NCBI GenBank assembly: GCA_031292755.1
Contig: JARLGM010000023.1
Location: 1 to 56,980 of the forward strand
Direction of reading: 5' to 3'
Source: Candidatus Sulfopaludibacter sp.
GTDB lineage: Bacteria; Acidobacteriota; Terriglobia; Bryobacterales; Bryobacteraceae
Length of the DNA: 56,980 nt
Shown one piece after another: positions 46,594 to 54,032 of the stretch. Position numbers and translations under genes: made by a program. The notes beneath the pieces are model-generated. The model was given only the letters and a program-made list of their open reading frames with translations, did no database searches and had not been told where the DNA came from. Each line of letters begins with the position of its first letter. The stretch's first letter is position 1.

Positions 46594-47280
46594 ATGCCGG
46601 TCCGCCGTCTATTGTTCGGAAGCGCACTTTTTGTGACCTTCTCGGTTGCCGGCCTGGCCAGTATTCTTCCTGGAGATCCGGACATCGCCCTCGATCCCGG
46701 CGCCGCCAGTATGCCGCTGCTGCAAGGGACGAACTTCGCGGAAAACCAGCCCACCGACTATTACAACCCGTTCCCGGACACCATCACCGCGTTGACCTTT
46801 GACCTGACGATGAACGCCAGCCTCACTTGCAGCAACGGAGTGAGGTCACTCGATTGCGGCGCCGCCGGTTCGTTCCATTGCCAGAGCGGTTACTTCCTGA
46901 CCTGCGGATTTACTTACAACTCCGGCAACGGGAACCTGGCGATCAACTTTTCGGGTACGAACCCCTCGGACGGGGATCCCACCGACCCGGAACTGAATGA
47001 GATGGAAGGGATTCCGCCGCTGCTTCCCGGCTGCCTGCCGACGCCGGGGAATCCGAACCAACAGGACACCCCAGGATGTAAAGCGGTCGGTCACTTCATC
47101 ATCGACCTGAAAGGCTGGTCGAACGCGGAAAGCCCGCAGCTCTTCAGTGGAACGCCCACTTTCGATGTGGCGGACGTAGCGGTCTCGCCAGAGCCGGCGA
47201 GCGAGGTCCTGATCGGGTCGGTCCTGCTGATTGGAGCAGGCTTCGCGGGAATCCGCTTGCGGCGGCGTCCGGTTCGTTAG
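46594..47280 (+). CDS. PEP-CTERM sorting-domain exported protein
   Basis: The 228-residue protein has a signal peptide (RLLFGSALFVTFSVAGLA) and at its C-terminus a PEP-CTERM signal: SPEPAS, a hydrophobic helix (VLIGSVLLIGAGFAGI), and RLRRRPVR. Such proteins are cleaved and exported by exosortase. The mature part has paired cysteines (SLTCSNG, SLDCGA, HCQSG, TCGF, GCLP, GCKA) suggesting three disulfides, and no recognised domain. GGGAGG lies about 9 nt before ATG. No exosortase gene is in the window. Confidence 0.78.
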   Translation: MPVRRLLFGSALFVTFSVAGLASILPGDPDIALDPGAASMPLLQGTNFAENQPTDYYNPFPDTITALTFDLTMNASLTCSNGVRSLDCGAAGSFHCQSGYFLTCGFTYNSGNGNLAINFSGTNPSDGDPTDPELNEMEGIPPLLPGCLPTPGNPNQQDTPGCKAVGHFIIDLKGWSNAESPQLFSGTPTFDVADVAVSPEPASEVLIGSVLLIGAGFAGIRLRRRPVR

Positions 47281-47289
47281 AGTCTGACG

Positions 47290-47742
47290 CTACCGGTTAC
47301 CGGCCTGGCGGTTCAGGGCGGAGGCCAGGGTGGCGGCCTGATCCGGTTTGAAGTCCGCCGCCAGGTAGAGGAAGCGGGAGGCAGCCGCTACCACCGGAGC
47401 GGACACCACCCGCCCATTCAACACAATTGCCACCGGGTTGCCAATATTCTTGCGGGTAATCCGCAGTTCCCGCATGGCGGCATCATTGTGGAAGGTCAAA
47501 AAAATGATGGGGTTGCCTTTGGAGTTCTTTTGCAACTCGGCGGACTCGACGTCCTGCTGGGTGAGAAACGGTGTGGGGTCGAGACACTGGGTACCGCCGG
47601 CTGTTTGGACCTTCACGGTGGCGGCGCCGGAGCAAGGCATCACCAAGTGGACCGACAGGGTCACCTTGGTCCCGGCTGTGCCTTGAGCGAACGCGGGCGC
47701 CAGGAACGCGGTCAAGGCCAACAGGCGGTTCAGGCTAGTCAT
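47290..47742 (-). CDS. exported SecD P1-head-like protein
   Basis: The 150-residue protein has a signal peptide (LLALTAFLAPAFAQ) and a segment resembling the P1 head subdomain of SecD/SecDF: FLTQQDVESAELQKNSKGNP, IIFLTFHNDAAMRELRITRK and IAIVLNGRVVSAPVV-like (VAIVLNGRVVSAP). SecD itself is a six-TM membrane protein of over 400 residues; none of those helices exist here, so this is a free-standing periplasmic head domain of unknown role. It lies 64 nt downstream of the first small-RNA terminator on the same strand, so the RNA elements might be its leader. Confidence 0.65.
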   Translation of the reverse strand: MTSLNRLLALTAFLAPAFAQGTAGTKVTLSVHLVMPCSGAATVKVQTAGGTQCLDPTPFLTQQDVESAELQKNSKGNPIIFLTFHNDAAMRELRITRKNIGNPVAIVLNGRVVSAPVVAAASRFLYLAADFKPDQAATLASALNRQAGNR

Positions 47743-47806
47743 ATTTTCCCGCCACTATTAGAACACGGAAGGGGAGATTGGGAGCGATGGAGGAAAAGTA
47801 GGCCCT

Positions 47807-47843
47807 AAAAAAGTTGTGGCCCCGAGCTGGGTATCTCGGGGCC
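47807..47843 (-). terminator. intrinsic terminator of small RNA copy 1
   Basis: Perfect 9-bp stem GGCCCCGAG (47835-47843 on minus) / CTCGGGGCC (47818-47826) with an 8-nt loop, then ACAAC and TTTTTT. The five bases between stem and T-run may weaken it. Confidence 0.6.
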
Positions 47844-47899
47844 TGCACTCAGAGAGTGGCGACGGGAGGGGACTCGTCGCCAGGGATGCTGTCTGTATT
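47807..47899 (-). ncRNA. candidate small RNA, copy 1 of a tandem pair
   Basis: On the minus strand a transcript of about 93 nt is predicted from its own promoter. It begins AATACAGACAGCATCCC, forms hairpin TGGCGACG/CGTCGCCA (47857-47864 with 47875-47882) with apical loop AGTCCCCTCC, has the linker CTCTGAGTGCA, and ends with the 9-bp GC-rich stem GGCCCCGAG/CTCGGGGCC followed by ACAAC and six T. The neighbouring copy repeats every one of these parts; the hairpin differs by two compensated base pairs while the loop is identical. The loop is complementary to Shine-Dalgarno-like GGAGG. Inference: an antisense regulator acting on ribosome-binding sites. Alternative: a cis-acting leader of the gene at 47742. 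Confidence 0.65.
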
Positions 47900-47905
47900 G
47901 ATTTG

Positions 47906-47934
47906 ATATTATCAGTTTCAGGTCTGCTTGTCTA
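47906..47934 (-). promoter_or_regulatory. promoter of small RNA copy 1
   Basis: On the minus strand TAGACA (-35, 47929-47934) and TAATAT (-10, 47906-47911) are 17 bp apart, with an A/T-rich stretch upstream that could act as an UP element. The predicted start is near 47899. Copy 2 conserves both boxes and the spacing. Confidence 0.6.
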
Positions 47935-47975
47935 GTATTTTCTAAAAATATTTTTAGGGGAGCGGAATTCGGTCT

Positions 47976-48014
47976 AAAAAGTAAAAGGCCCCGAGTTGGG
48001 TAACTCGGGGCCTT
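47976..48014 (-). terminator. intrinsic terminator of small RNA copy 2
   Basis: A 13-bp stem (AAGGCCCCGAGTT/AACTCGGGGCCTT) with a 4-nt loop, running straight into TTTTACTTTTT on the minus strand: a strong Rho-independent terminator in the leftward direction only. Confidence 0.75.
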
Positions 48015-48071
48015 GCACTCAGAGGGGTTGGTGGCGGGAGGGGACTCGCCACCAGGGATGCTGTCTGTGTT
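47976..48071 (-). ncRNA. candidate small RNA, copy 2 of a tandem pair
   Basis: The second copy gives a predicted transcript of about 96 nt starting AACACAGACAGCATCCC. Hairpin TGGTGGCG/CGCCACCA (48029-48036 with 48047-48054) carries the same loop AGTCCCCTCC. The linker has a further CCCCTCTGAG. The terminator stem is 13 bp (47985-47997 with 48002-48014) with loop ACCC and a T-rich tail TTTTACTTTTT. Relative to copy 1, stem pairs 4 and 6 change C-G to T-A and A-T to G-C. Homology extends over promoter, RNA and terminator, so the unit duplicated as a complete gene. Confidence 0.68.
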
Positions 48072-48077
48072 GAATCC

Positions 48078-48106
48078 ATACTAGCAATTTCAGACCCTCT
48101 TGTCCA
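48078..48106 (-). promoter_or_regulatory. promoter of small RNA copy 2
   Basis: TGGACA (-35, 48101-48106) and TAGTAT (-10, 48078-48083) on the minus strand are 17 bp apart, preceded by an A-rich segment. Spacer bases differ from copy 1 more than the boxes do, as expected for functional promoters. The predicted start is near 48071. Confidence 0.6.
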
Positions 48107-48379
48107 GTATTATTTTGTACTTTTTTCGTTACGGGCCGGACTGTGCCATCGAGACCCGAATAATTTCACCCTGGCAGTACCATTTTGGGCGGCCCCCAGA
48201 CGCCCTGGACGGGGTAAATATTAACTTTGTCAGCCCTCGGATCTGGCTGATAACACGGGGCTTGGTTGACCGGCCGGAGGTATGGGCCGAAACGCGGATA
48301 ACGCCGCCTAAATAACCAAAGAGATATTGAGCAGCCCCGAGGCCGATTGTAATCATACGCTTAGGAAGGTGGTGCGCAA
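48107..48379. other. intergenic region between small RNA pair and PilZ gene
   Basis: I see no supported gene in these 273 bases. Short open frames exist on both strands but lack ribosome-binding sites and recognisable sequence. The right end (AGGAAGGTGG near 48364) is the ribosome-binding site of the PilZ gene, so the PilZ promoter must be here; no clear -35/-10 pair stands out. Confidence 0.5.
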
Positions 48380-48781
48380 GTGATCGAGATGCAAGTGGAC
48401 CATGCGATGACCAGTAGTGACCGTGAGAAGCGCATGAAGCGGCGCTTTCAGATTGAACAGGAAGTGCGGTACAAGATGCTCTACGGCCAGCGCATTGCCG
48501 AAACCGGCGTGGGCAAAACGCAGAATATTTCCAGCGGCGGCGTCTGGTTCAGCACGGAAAACATGCTGACCACTGGGATGCCCGTGGAGTTGTCGATGAA
48601 CTGGCCGGTTCTTCTGAACGATTCCTGCCCCATGAAACTCATGATCTACGGCTGTGTGGTGCGCAGCAACGAGCGCGGGGCGGCCGTGGCCATCGAACGG
48701 TACGAGTTCCGCACACAGGGCCGCGGATTGCAGCACAGCCCCACGATTCCGGCACCCGTCGAGTTCCGGCTCCGGGGTTAA
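48380..48781 (+). CDS. PilZ-domain protein
   Basis: The 133-residue cytoplasmic protein is a stand-alone PilZ domain: the arginine-containing start KRRFQIEQEVRY, then NISSGGVWF, which fits the [D/N]xSxxG motif used with upstream arginines to bind c-di-GMP, and strand LMIYGCVVRSNERGAAVAIE. Start is GTG 48380 with AGGAAGG about 9 nt upstream. It probably responds to c-di-GMP; partners are unknown. A good intrinsic terminator follows. Confidence 0.82.
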   Translation: MIEMQVDHAMTSSDREKRMKRRFQIEQEVRYKMLYGQRIAETGVGKTQNISSGGVWFSTENMLTTGMPVELSMNWPVLLNDSCPMKLMIYGCVVRSNERGAAVAIERYEFRTQGRGLQHSPTIPAPVEFRLRG

Positions 48782-48822
48782 GTCACCCCAATACGATCTT
48801 TTTCCCGCGAGGACCCTTCCGA

Positions 48823-48865
48823 AGCCGCGCGCGGCCAGCCACCCCGCGCGGCTCCTTGTGTTTTT
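48823..48865 (+). terminator. intrinsic terminator after PilZ gene
   Basis: AGCCGCGCG (48823-48831) pairs with CGCGCGGCT (48845-48853), a 9-bp GC stem with a 13-nt loop, followed by CCTTGTGTTTTT. Confidence 0.65.
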
Positions 48866-48912
48866 GGACCCATTGGAACGCCATCTGCCTTCATTTCTCG
48901 CGGAGGCAGAAC

Positions 48913-49062
48913 ATGCTTTGGACGATCTTCGTGATTTTGCTGGTGCTGTGGCTCTTAGGGCTGGTGACATCGTACACGATGGGCGGTTTTATTCACATTT
49001 TGCTGGTGCTCGCGGTCGCAGTGCTGCTGATCCAGTTGATTTCCGGTCGCCGGGCAGTTTAG
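48913..49062 (+). CDS. 49-residue membrane protein (lmo0937/DUF5670-like)
   Basis: The product starts MLWTIFVILLVLWLLGLVT, continues through GGFIHILLVLAVAVLLIQL and ends SGRRAV: two TM helices joined by a short Gly-containing turn, the hallmark of the very small lmo0937 family. GGAGG 6 nt before ATG supports translation. Function of the family is unknown. Confidence 0.75.
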   Translation: MLWTIFVILLVLWLLGLVTSYTMGGFIHILLVLAVAVLLIQLISGRRAV

Positions 49063-49083
49063 CGGGGAAAAAGCAAATATTGC

Positions 49084-49275
49084 TTAGAGGGCGCGAAGGA
49101 GCCGGGCTGGAAGCGTGACCAGAGCCCAGACCAGGCCTAATGCGCCTTCCACTGCGATTCCTACGATCCGGAATGGCAGCAGGAGCACCCAGACGATGGG
49201 GTACAGCACCAGGGCGATCAACGCCAAGGGCCAGCAAAAGAATAACAAAACGCACCAAAGAAGGAACTTCACCAC
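49084..49275 (-). CDS. small hydrophobic membrane protein
   Basis: The 63-residue product is nearly all hydrophobic (FLLWCVLLFFCWPLALIALV, LLLPFRIVGIAVEGALGLVW) and should span the membrane two or three times, ending ARLLRAL. It begins at one of two adjacent GTG codons (49275 or 49272) after GCGAGG. Family not recognised. It converges with the small lmo0937-like gene. Confidence 0.5.
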   Translation of the reverse strand: MVKFLLWCVLLFFCWPLALIALVLYPIVWVLLLPFRIVGIAVEGALGLVWALVTLPARLLRAL

Positions 49276-49362
49276 CTCGCCACCTGCCTTTCTCTCACCA
49301 TCCTAATACGAACAAACACAACCAGTTGTTCCCATCTGCTACGATAAAACTTTCCTATCTGA

Positions 49363-50535
49363 ATGTTACGATTCGAGACCGCCGGAGAGTCGCACGGCGA
49401 GTGCCTGGTGGGCACGCTCACCGGACTCCCGGCCGGCATACCCATTTCGCTGGAAGCAGTAGACCGTGAGCTATGGCGGCGCCAGCAGGGCTACGGCCGG
49501 GGCGGGCGCATGAAGATCGAGACGGATCGCGCGGAGATCGTCTCCGGCGTCCGCCATTCGCATACCATCGGGTCGCCCATCGCGGTGCTGATTCGCAATA
49601 AAGACTGGCAGAACTGGACTGAAGCGTTGCCGGTAGAGGACACTGCCGGTGCTGAGGAGAAACGCAAACCGGTGACCCGCCCGCGGCCTGGCCATGCAGA
49701 CCTGGCCGGCGCGCTCAAGTACAATTTTCACGACGCGCGGTATATTTTGGAACGTGCCAGTGCTCGCGAGACCACCGTCCGTGTGGCTGTGGGGGCGCTG
49801 GCCAAGGCGCTGCTGGGCGAGTTCGGCATCCAGGTGCTGAGCCACGTGGTAGCGGTGGGCAGCGTGAGACTGGAACGGCCCGCGGAGTGGGAGGAACTGG
49901 TCGCGCTGAGCCGGAAGCCGGAAGTGCTGTTGGGCTGCATCGACCCTGCCGTGGAAGCGCGCATGAAGGAAGTGGTGGACGAGGCATATCGCACCGGCGA
50001 TACGGTGGGCGGCGTGTTTGAAGTGGTGGCGCGGGGCGTGCCGCCCGGGCTGGGCTCCCATATCGCCTGGGACACGCGGCTGGATGGCCGGCTGGCGCAG
50101 GCCATTGTCTCGATGCAGGCGGTGAAAGGTGTGGAAGTGGGATTTGCGGCGGAGGGGGCGGCCAGTTTCGGGTCGAAGGTTCAGGACACCATTCATTATG
50201 ACCGGGCAGGGCGCCGTTTCACGCGCGGCGCCAATCGCGCGGGAGGCCTCGAGGGCGGCATCACCAACGGGCAGGACGTGCTGGTGCGCGGGCTGCTGAA
50301 GCCGATTTCCACGTTGCGGCGTCCCTTGGAATCGGTGGATCTGGAGACGCGCGAGCCGGCGCTGGCAGCGTACGAGCGCAGCGACGTGGCGGTGGTTCCG
50401 GCGGCCGGGGTGATTGGCGAGGCCATGGTGGCGCTGGTGCTGGCGGGAGCGTTTCTGGAAAAGTTCGGGGGCGATTCGATTGGGGAAACGCGCCGCAATT
50501 TTGACGGGTACCTGGAGCAGTTAAAGGAATATTGA
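49363..50535 (+). CDS. aroC: chorismate synthase
   Basis: The 390-residue enzyme has all family signatures: AGESHGECLVG at the N-terminus, GYGRGGRMKIE, HADLAGALKY (compare HAD.xG..K), RASARETTVRVAVGAL, and the FMN-site GGITNGQDV. It catalyses the last step of the shikimate pathway, 5-enolpyruvylshikimate-3-phosphate to chorismate, using reduced FMN. It opens a tightly spaced rightward operon with def, fmt and argJ (21 bp to def). Confidence 0.97.
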   Translation: MLRFETAGESHGECLVGTLTGLPAGIPISLEAVDRELWRRQQGYGRGGRMKIETDRAEIVSGVRHSHTIGSPIAVLIRNKDWQNWTEALPVEDTAGAEEKRKPVTRPRPGHADLAGALKYNFHDARYILERASARETTVRVAVGALAKALLGEFGIQVLSHVVAVGSVRLERPAEWEELVALSRKPEVLLGCIDPAVEARMKEVVDEAYRTGDTVGGVFEVVARGVPPGLGSHIAWDTRLDGRLAQAIVSMQAVKGVEVGFAAEGAASFGSKVQDTIHYDRAGRRFTRGANRAGGLEGGITNGQDVLVRGLLKPISTLRRPLESVDLETREPALAAYERSDVAVVPAAGVIGEAMVALVLAGAFLEKFGGDSIGETRRNFDGYLEQLKEY

Positions 50536-50556
50536 GCTAACGCTGAAGATTTGATT

Positions 50557-51072
50557 ATGGTTTATTCGATAGTGAAATTCGGCGATCCGGTGCTGGAGCG
50601 CGAGGCCGAGACGGTGACGGAATTCGATACTCCGGAACTCCACCAGTTTCTGGAGGACATGTTCGAATCCATGTACGCGGCTAAGGGCGTGGGTCTGGCG
50701 GCAACGCAGATCGGCTTTTCCCGGAAGATTGCAGTGATCGATTGCTCCAACGGCGAGAATCCGGAGGAGAAGCTGGTGCTGATCAATCCACAGGTCCTCA
50801 AGGTGGAAGGCAAGCAGGATGGCGAGGAAGGCTGCCTGAGCATTCCCGGTTTCCGCGAGCAGGTCAAACGTGCCAAGCGTGTGACTGTGCGCGCGCAGGA
50901 CGCCAAGGGTGTGGAGTTCGAAAGGACTGGCGAAGATCTGCTGGCGCGCGCCCTGCAACATGAGACCGATCATTTGTATGGCAAGCTCTACATCGCTCAT
51001 ATCAGTGCCCTTAAGCGCGACCTGATGAAGCGAAAAATCAAAAAGAAGCAGCGCGCCGGGGATTGGGACTAG
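50557..51072 (+). CDS. def: peptide deformylase
   Basis: The 171-residue enzyme has the three deformylase boxes: GVGLAATQIG, EGCLSIPG and QHETDHL; the Cys and two His bind the metal and Glu is catalytic. It removes the N-formyl group from nascent proteins. The C-terminus is short and basic (MKRKIKKKQR). ATG 50557 (MVYSIVKFG) was chosen over TTG 50551. It lies 6 bp before fmt, the enzyme that adds the formyl group. Confidence 0.97.
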   Translation: MVYSIVKFGDPVLEREAETVTEFDTPELHQFLEDMFESMYAAKGVGLAATQIGFSRKIAVIDCSNGENPEEKLVLINPQVLKVEGKQDGEEGCLSIPGFREQVKRAKRVTVRAQDAKGVEFERTGEDLLARALQHETDHLYGKLYIAHISALKRDLMKRKIKKKQRAGDWD

Positions 51073-51078
51073 GGCTCC

Positions 51079-52014
51079 ATGCGCCTGGTTTTTCTCGGCA
51101 CACCGGGGTTTGCCGTGCCCACGCTGGAGCGGACGGTAGTGGCCGGCCACGAAGTGGTGGAAGTGGTGACCCAGCCGGACCGCCCGCGCGGCCGGGGCCG
51201 GCAACTGGCGGCATCTCCGGTGAAAGAGGCGGCGATGCGGCTGGGCATTCCGGTGTATCAACCGGAGCGTGTGCGGCGCCCCGAGGCCGTGGAGCATCTG
51301 CGCGCGCTGGCGCCGGACGCCATGGTGGTGGTGGGCTACGGCCAGATTATTCCGCAAAGCGCGATCGACCTGGCGCCGCTGGGCATTATCAACGTACACG
51401 CGTCGCTGCTGCCGAAGTATCGCGGGGCCGGCCCCATCCAATGGGCGATTGCCAATGGCGAGACACGGACAGGGGTCACCACGATGCGGATCGACGCGGG
51501 GCTGGATACCGGCGAGATGCTGCTCAAGGCCGAGACGGACATCGGGCCGGAGGAAAACGCCGTGGAGTTGGGCCTGCGCCTGGCGGAGATGGGCGCCGAT
51601 CTGCTGGTCCGCACGTTGGCCGGGCTGGCGGACGGGAGCATCGCCCCCGAAAAGCAGGACAGTGCGCAAGCCACCTATGCGCCTTTGCTCAAGAAGGAAG
51701 ACGGAGCCATCGAATGGAGCCGGCCGGCGCTGGAGATTCACAATCGCGTACGCGGCTTGCAGCCGTGGCCGGGAGCCTCCACCGTATTCCGGGGACAGAC
51801 GCTGCATGTGTGGCGAAGCCGGGTGGCGGATGCCGGCGCGGGCGGCGCGGCGGGCGCGGTGCGGAGCGTGCGGCCCCTGGTGGTGCAATGCGGAAGCGGC
51901 GCGCTGGAACTGCTGGAAGTGCAGATGGAGGGACGGAAACGCGTTCCCGCGGGCGATTTCGCCAACGGCCAGCGTTTGACCGAGAATGAAATTCTGGGAG
52001 AGACTCACGCGTGA
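51079..52014 (+). CDS. fmt: methionyl-tRNA formyltransferase
   Basis: The 311-residue enzyme has the formyltransferase fold: MRLVFLGTPGFAVPTLE at the start, VVVGYGQIIPQ, the catalytic INVHASLLPKYRGAGPIQW, TMRIDAGLDTGEML, and a C-terminal OB-like domain (RGLQPWPGASTVF). It formylates initiator Met-tRNA. Pairing with def is common. Its TGA overlaps the GTG start of argJ by 4 bp. Confidence 0.97.
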   Translation: MRLVFLGTPGFAVPTLERTVVAGHEVVEVVTQPDRPRGRGRQLAASPVKEAAMRLGIPVYQPERVRRPEAVEHLRALAPDAMVVVGYGQIIPQSAIDLAPLGIINVHASLLPKYRGAGPIQWAIANGETRTGVTTMRIDAGLDTGEMLLKAETDIGPEENAVELGLRLAEMGADLLVRTLAGLADGSIAPEKQDSAQATYAPLLKKEDGAIEWSRPALEIHNRVRGLQPWPGASTVFRGQTLHVWRSRVADAGAGGAAGAVRSVRPLVVQCGSGALELLEVQMEGRKRVPAGDFANGQRLTENEILGETHA

Positions 52015-53189
52015 CACTGCCGCTTGGATACGCCTACGCCACCACCTATGCCGGCATCCGGCAGGCGCCGAAGAACGATGTGGCACTGATTGTTTCCGGC
52101 ATGCCGGCCAACGCCGCGGCGGTGTTTACGCAGAACCGCGTGCAGGCGGCGCCGGTGCGCTTGAGCCGCCGCCACCTGAAGCTTTCGAAGGGCCTGGCGG
52201 GAGCCATCCTGGTGAACGCGGGGAATGCCAACTGCGCCACGCGCACCGGCGATGCGGTGGCGCTGGCCACCTGCAAGGCCGCGGCGAAATTGCTCCAGAT
52301 GCCAGTGGTGCAGGTGCTGCCCGCCTCGACGGGAGTAATCGGCGTGGAACTGGACGCGCGCAAGATCACCGGCGCGCTGCCGGAACTGGTGGGCAAACTG
52401 CGGACGGACGCCTTTGACGAGGCAGCCAATGCGATTCTGACCACCGACCTGGTCCCCAAGACTGCCTTTGCGGAAGTGAAGCTGCGGCGCGGCACGGTGC
52501 GTGTGGCGGGCATGACCAAGGGGAGCGGCATGATTCAGCCGCTGATGGCGACCACCCTGGGTTTCGTGCTGACCGACGCGCAGATCCCGGGGGCGGCTCT
52601 GCGCGCCATGCTGAAGCGCGGAGTGGAGCGCAGCTACAACCGGCTGAGCGTGGACGGCGACACTTCCACCAACGATACGCTGGCGTTGCTGGCCAACGGC
52701 GCTTCCGGAGTGCGGCCCGATCCGAAGGAAATGCCCAAAGTGGAAGAGGCGATCGCCGGGGTAATGGAATCGCTGGCGCGGGCCATTGCGCGCGATGGCG
52801 AGGGCGCGAAGAAACTGATCACCATCGATGTGGCGGGCGCGGCGAGTGCGGAGGGAGCGGGACGCATGGCGCGCGCCATCGCCAATTCGCCGCTGGTGAA
52901 GACAGCGGTGGCGGGCTCGGATCCCAACTGGGGCCGCATTCTGTGCGCGGCGGGCAATGCCGGTGTAGCCTTCGACCCGGGCAAAACGGACATCTATCTG
53001 CAGGGTGTGCTGGTGTGTAAGCAGGGACTGGCGGCGCCGTTCTCCGAAGAGGAATTGAAGGCCAGGCTGGACGCGCCGGAGTGCGAAATCCGCGTGACGG
53101 TGCGGGGTAAAGGCAAGGGCCGGTCGCGCTTCTGGACGTGCGATCTGACGGAAGGGTACATCCGGATCAATGCGAGTTACAGGACCTGA
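52011..53189 (+). CDS. argJ: bifunctional ornithine acetyltransferase / N-acetylglutamate synthase
   Basis: The 392-residue protein has the ArgJ autocleavage region KGSGMIQPLMATTLGF; the precursor is cleaved before the nucleophile Thr to give alpha and beta chains. Other landmarks are NAGNANCATRTGD, QVLPASTGVIG and GSDPNWGRIL. It moves acetyl from N-acetylornithine to glutamate in the cyclic arginine pathway; whether it also uses acetyl-CoA cannot be told by eye. The GTG start overlaps the fmt stop (GTGA). Confidence 0.96.
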   Translation: MTLPLGYAYATTYAGIRQAPKNDVALIVSGMPANAAAVFTQNRVQAAPVRLSRRHLKLSKGLAGAILVNAGNANCATRTGDAVALATCKAAAKLLQMPVVQVLPASTGVIGVELDARKITGALPELVGKLRTDAFDEAANAILTTDLVPKTAFAEVKLRRGTVRVAGMTKGSGMIQPLMATTLGFVLTDAQIPGAALRAMLKRGVERSYNRLSVDGDTSTNDTLALLANGASGVRPDPKEMPKVEEAIAGVMESLARAIARDGEGAKKLITIDVAGAASAEGAGRMARAIANSPLVKTAVAGSDPNWGRILCAAGNAGVAFDPGKTDIYLQGVLVCKQGLAAPFSEEELKARLDAPECEIRVTVRGKGKGRSRFWTCDLTEGYIRINASYRT

Positions 53190-53192
53190 AGT

Positions 53193-54032
53193 ATGAGTGC
53201 GGAACGACTGGCGCCGATTCTCGCTCTTTGCCTGGCGTGCGGTTTGCGGGCCGATTCGGCGCTGGACGTTCATACGCTGTTCGAGAAGGCCGCGGCCGCC
53301 ATGGCCGACCGGAAAGCGGCGGCGTTCGTCGAGCTTTTCGACCCTGCCACGCCCGGCTTCGGCAGACTGCGCTCGCAGGTGGAAACGCTGCTGAAGACCA
53401 ACGACGCCGAATCCACCATCGAGTGGCGGAAGAACGAGGGCGACGCTGAGAATCGCGCCGTGCAATTGAACTGGCTGCTGGAGATCACCGGGCGGAACGG
53501 CGCGGCGCCGGTGACGCATCGCCGGGCGGAAGTGGAATGCAAGTTGGCGAAGAAAGCCGGGGAGTGGCGTATCGTTTCCTTTACGCCGCTGGATTTCTTT
53601 GCGCCTCCGCAAGCGGAACAAGCGTGGATGGTGGTGATGACCGCGGCTCAGGGGCTGACCGAAGCGAACACCGACACGTCCGCCAACAGCGGTGACACTC
53701 CGGCCGCCAATACCAACAAGTTCATGCAGGCTTTCGACCCGGCGTTGCCGGGGTACGCGCAACTGAAGGACAACGTGCTGGCGCTGGAGCAGGGGGCGGA
53801 CATCGAATCGTCCGTGGATCTGGTGCAGAACGACGGTGACGACCAGGTGCGGACGATTGTGGTGGAGTGGTTGATGAGCCTGGTGGCGCACGACACCAGC
53901 GTGGCCATGGCACAGCGCAGCGAGACACTGACCTGCCGCCTGGAAAAGCGCGGCAAAAGCTGGCGGATTACCAGCCTGGAACCGCGGTCGTTCTTCGCGC
54001 CGCCGGGAGCGGGGAAGTCGCCGCCCTACTGA
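53193..54032 (+). CDS. exported protein with two tandem NTF2-like units
   Basis: The 279-residue protein has a signal peptide (LAPILALCLACGLRA) and two similar halves, each about 110 residues. The first runs from FVELFDPATPGFGRLRSQVE to FTPLDFFAPP, the second from FMQAFDPALPGYAQLKDNVL to LEPRSFFAPP. Each has the middle pattern of a charged strand, EWLM/NWLL, and an RxxxxxCxL strand, fitting an NTF2/SnoaL-like alpha-beta barrel. A Thr/Asn-rich linker separates them. Function unknown. It is 3 bp behind argJ and so probably the last gene of that operon. Its end overlaps the convergent gene by 7 bp. Confidence 0.75.
   Translation: MSAERLAPILALCLACGLRADSALDVHTLFEKAAAAMADRKAAAFVELFDPATPGFGRLRSQVETLLKTNDAESTIEWRKNEGDAENRAVQLNWLLEITGRNGAAPVTHRRAEVECKLAKKAGEWRIVSFTPLDFFAPPQAEQAWMVVMTAAQGLTEANTDTSANSGDTPAANTNKFMQAFDPALPGYAQLKDNVLALEQGADIESSVDLVQNDGDDQVRTIVVEWLMSLVAHDTSVAMAQRSETLTCRLEKRGKSWRITSLEPRSFFAPPGAGKSPPY

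Noticed and set aside
47818..48014. GC-rich hairpins read as a CRISPR-like or transposon inverted-repeat array
   Set aside because: Only two copies exist, the intervals are not spacers, and promoter plus terminator polarity points to RNA genes on the minus strand.
48100..48315. 71-codon plus-strand frame beginning at a TTG
   Set aside because: It starts inside the promoter of small RNA copy 2, has no ribosome-binding site and no protein-like features.
48129..48356. 75-codon minus-strand frame with repeated IRVS-like phrases
   Set aside because: No ribosome-binding site, no family match, and it would occupy the PilZ promoter region. The repeat is too weak to call.
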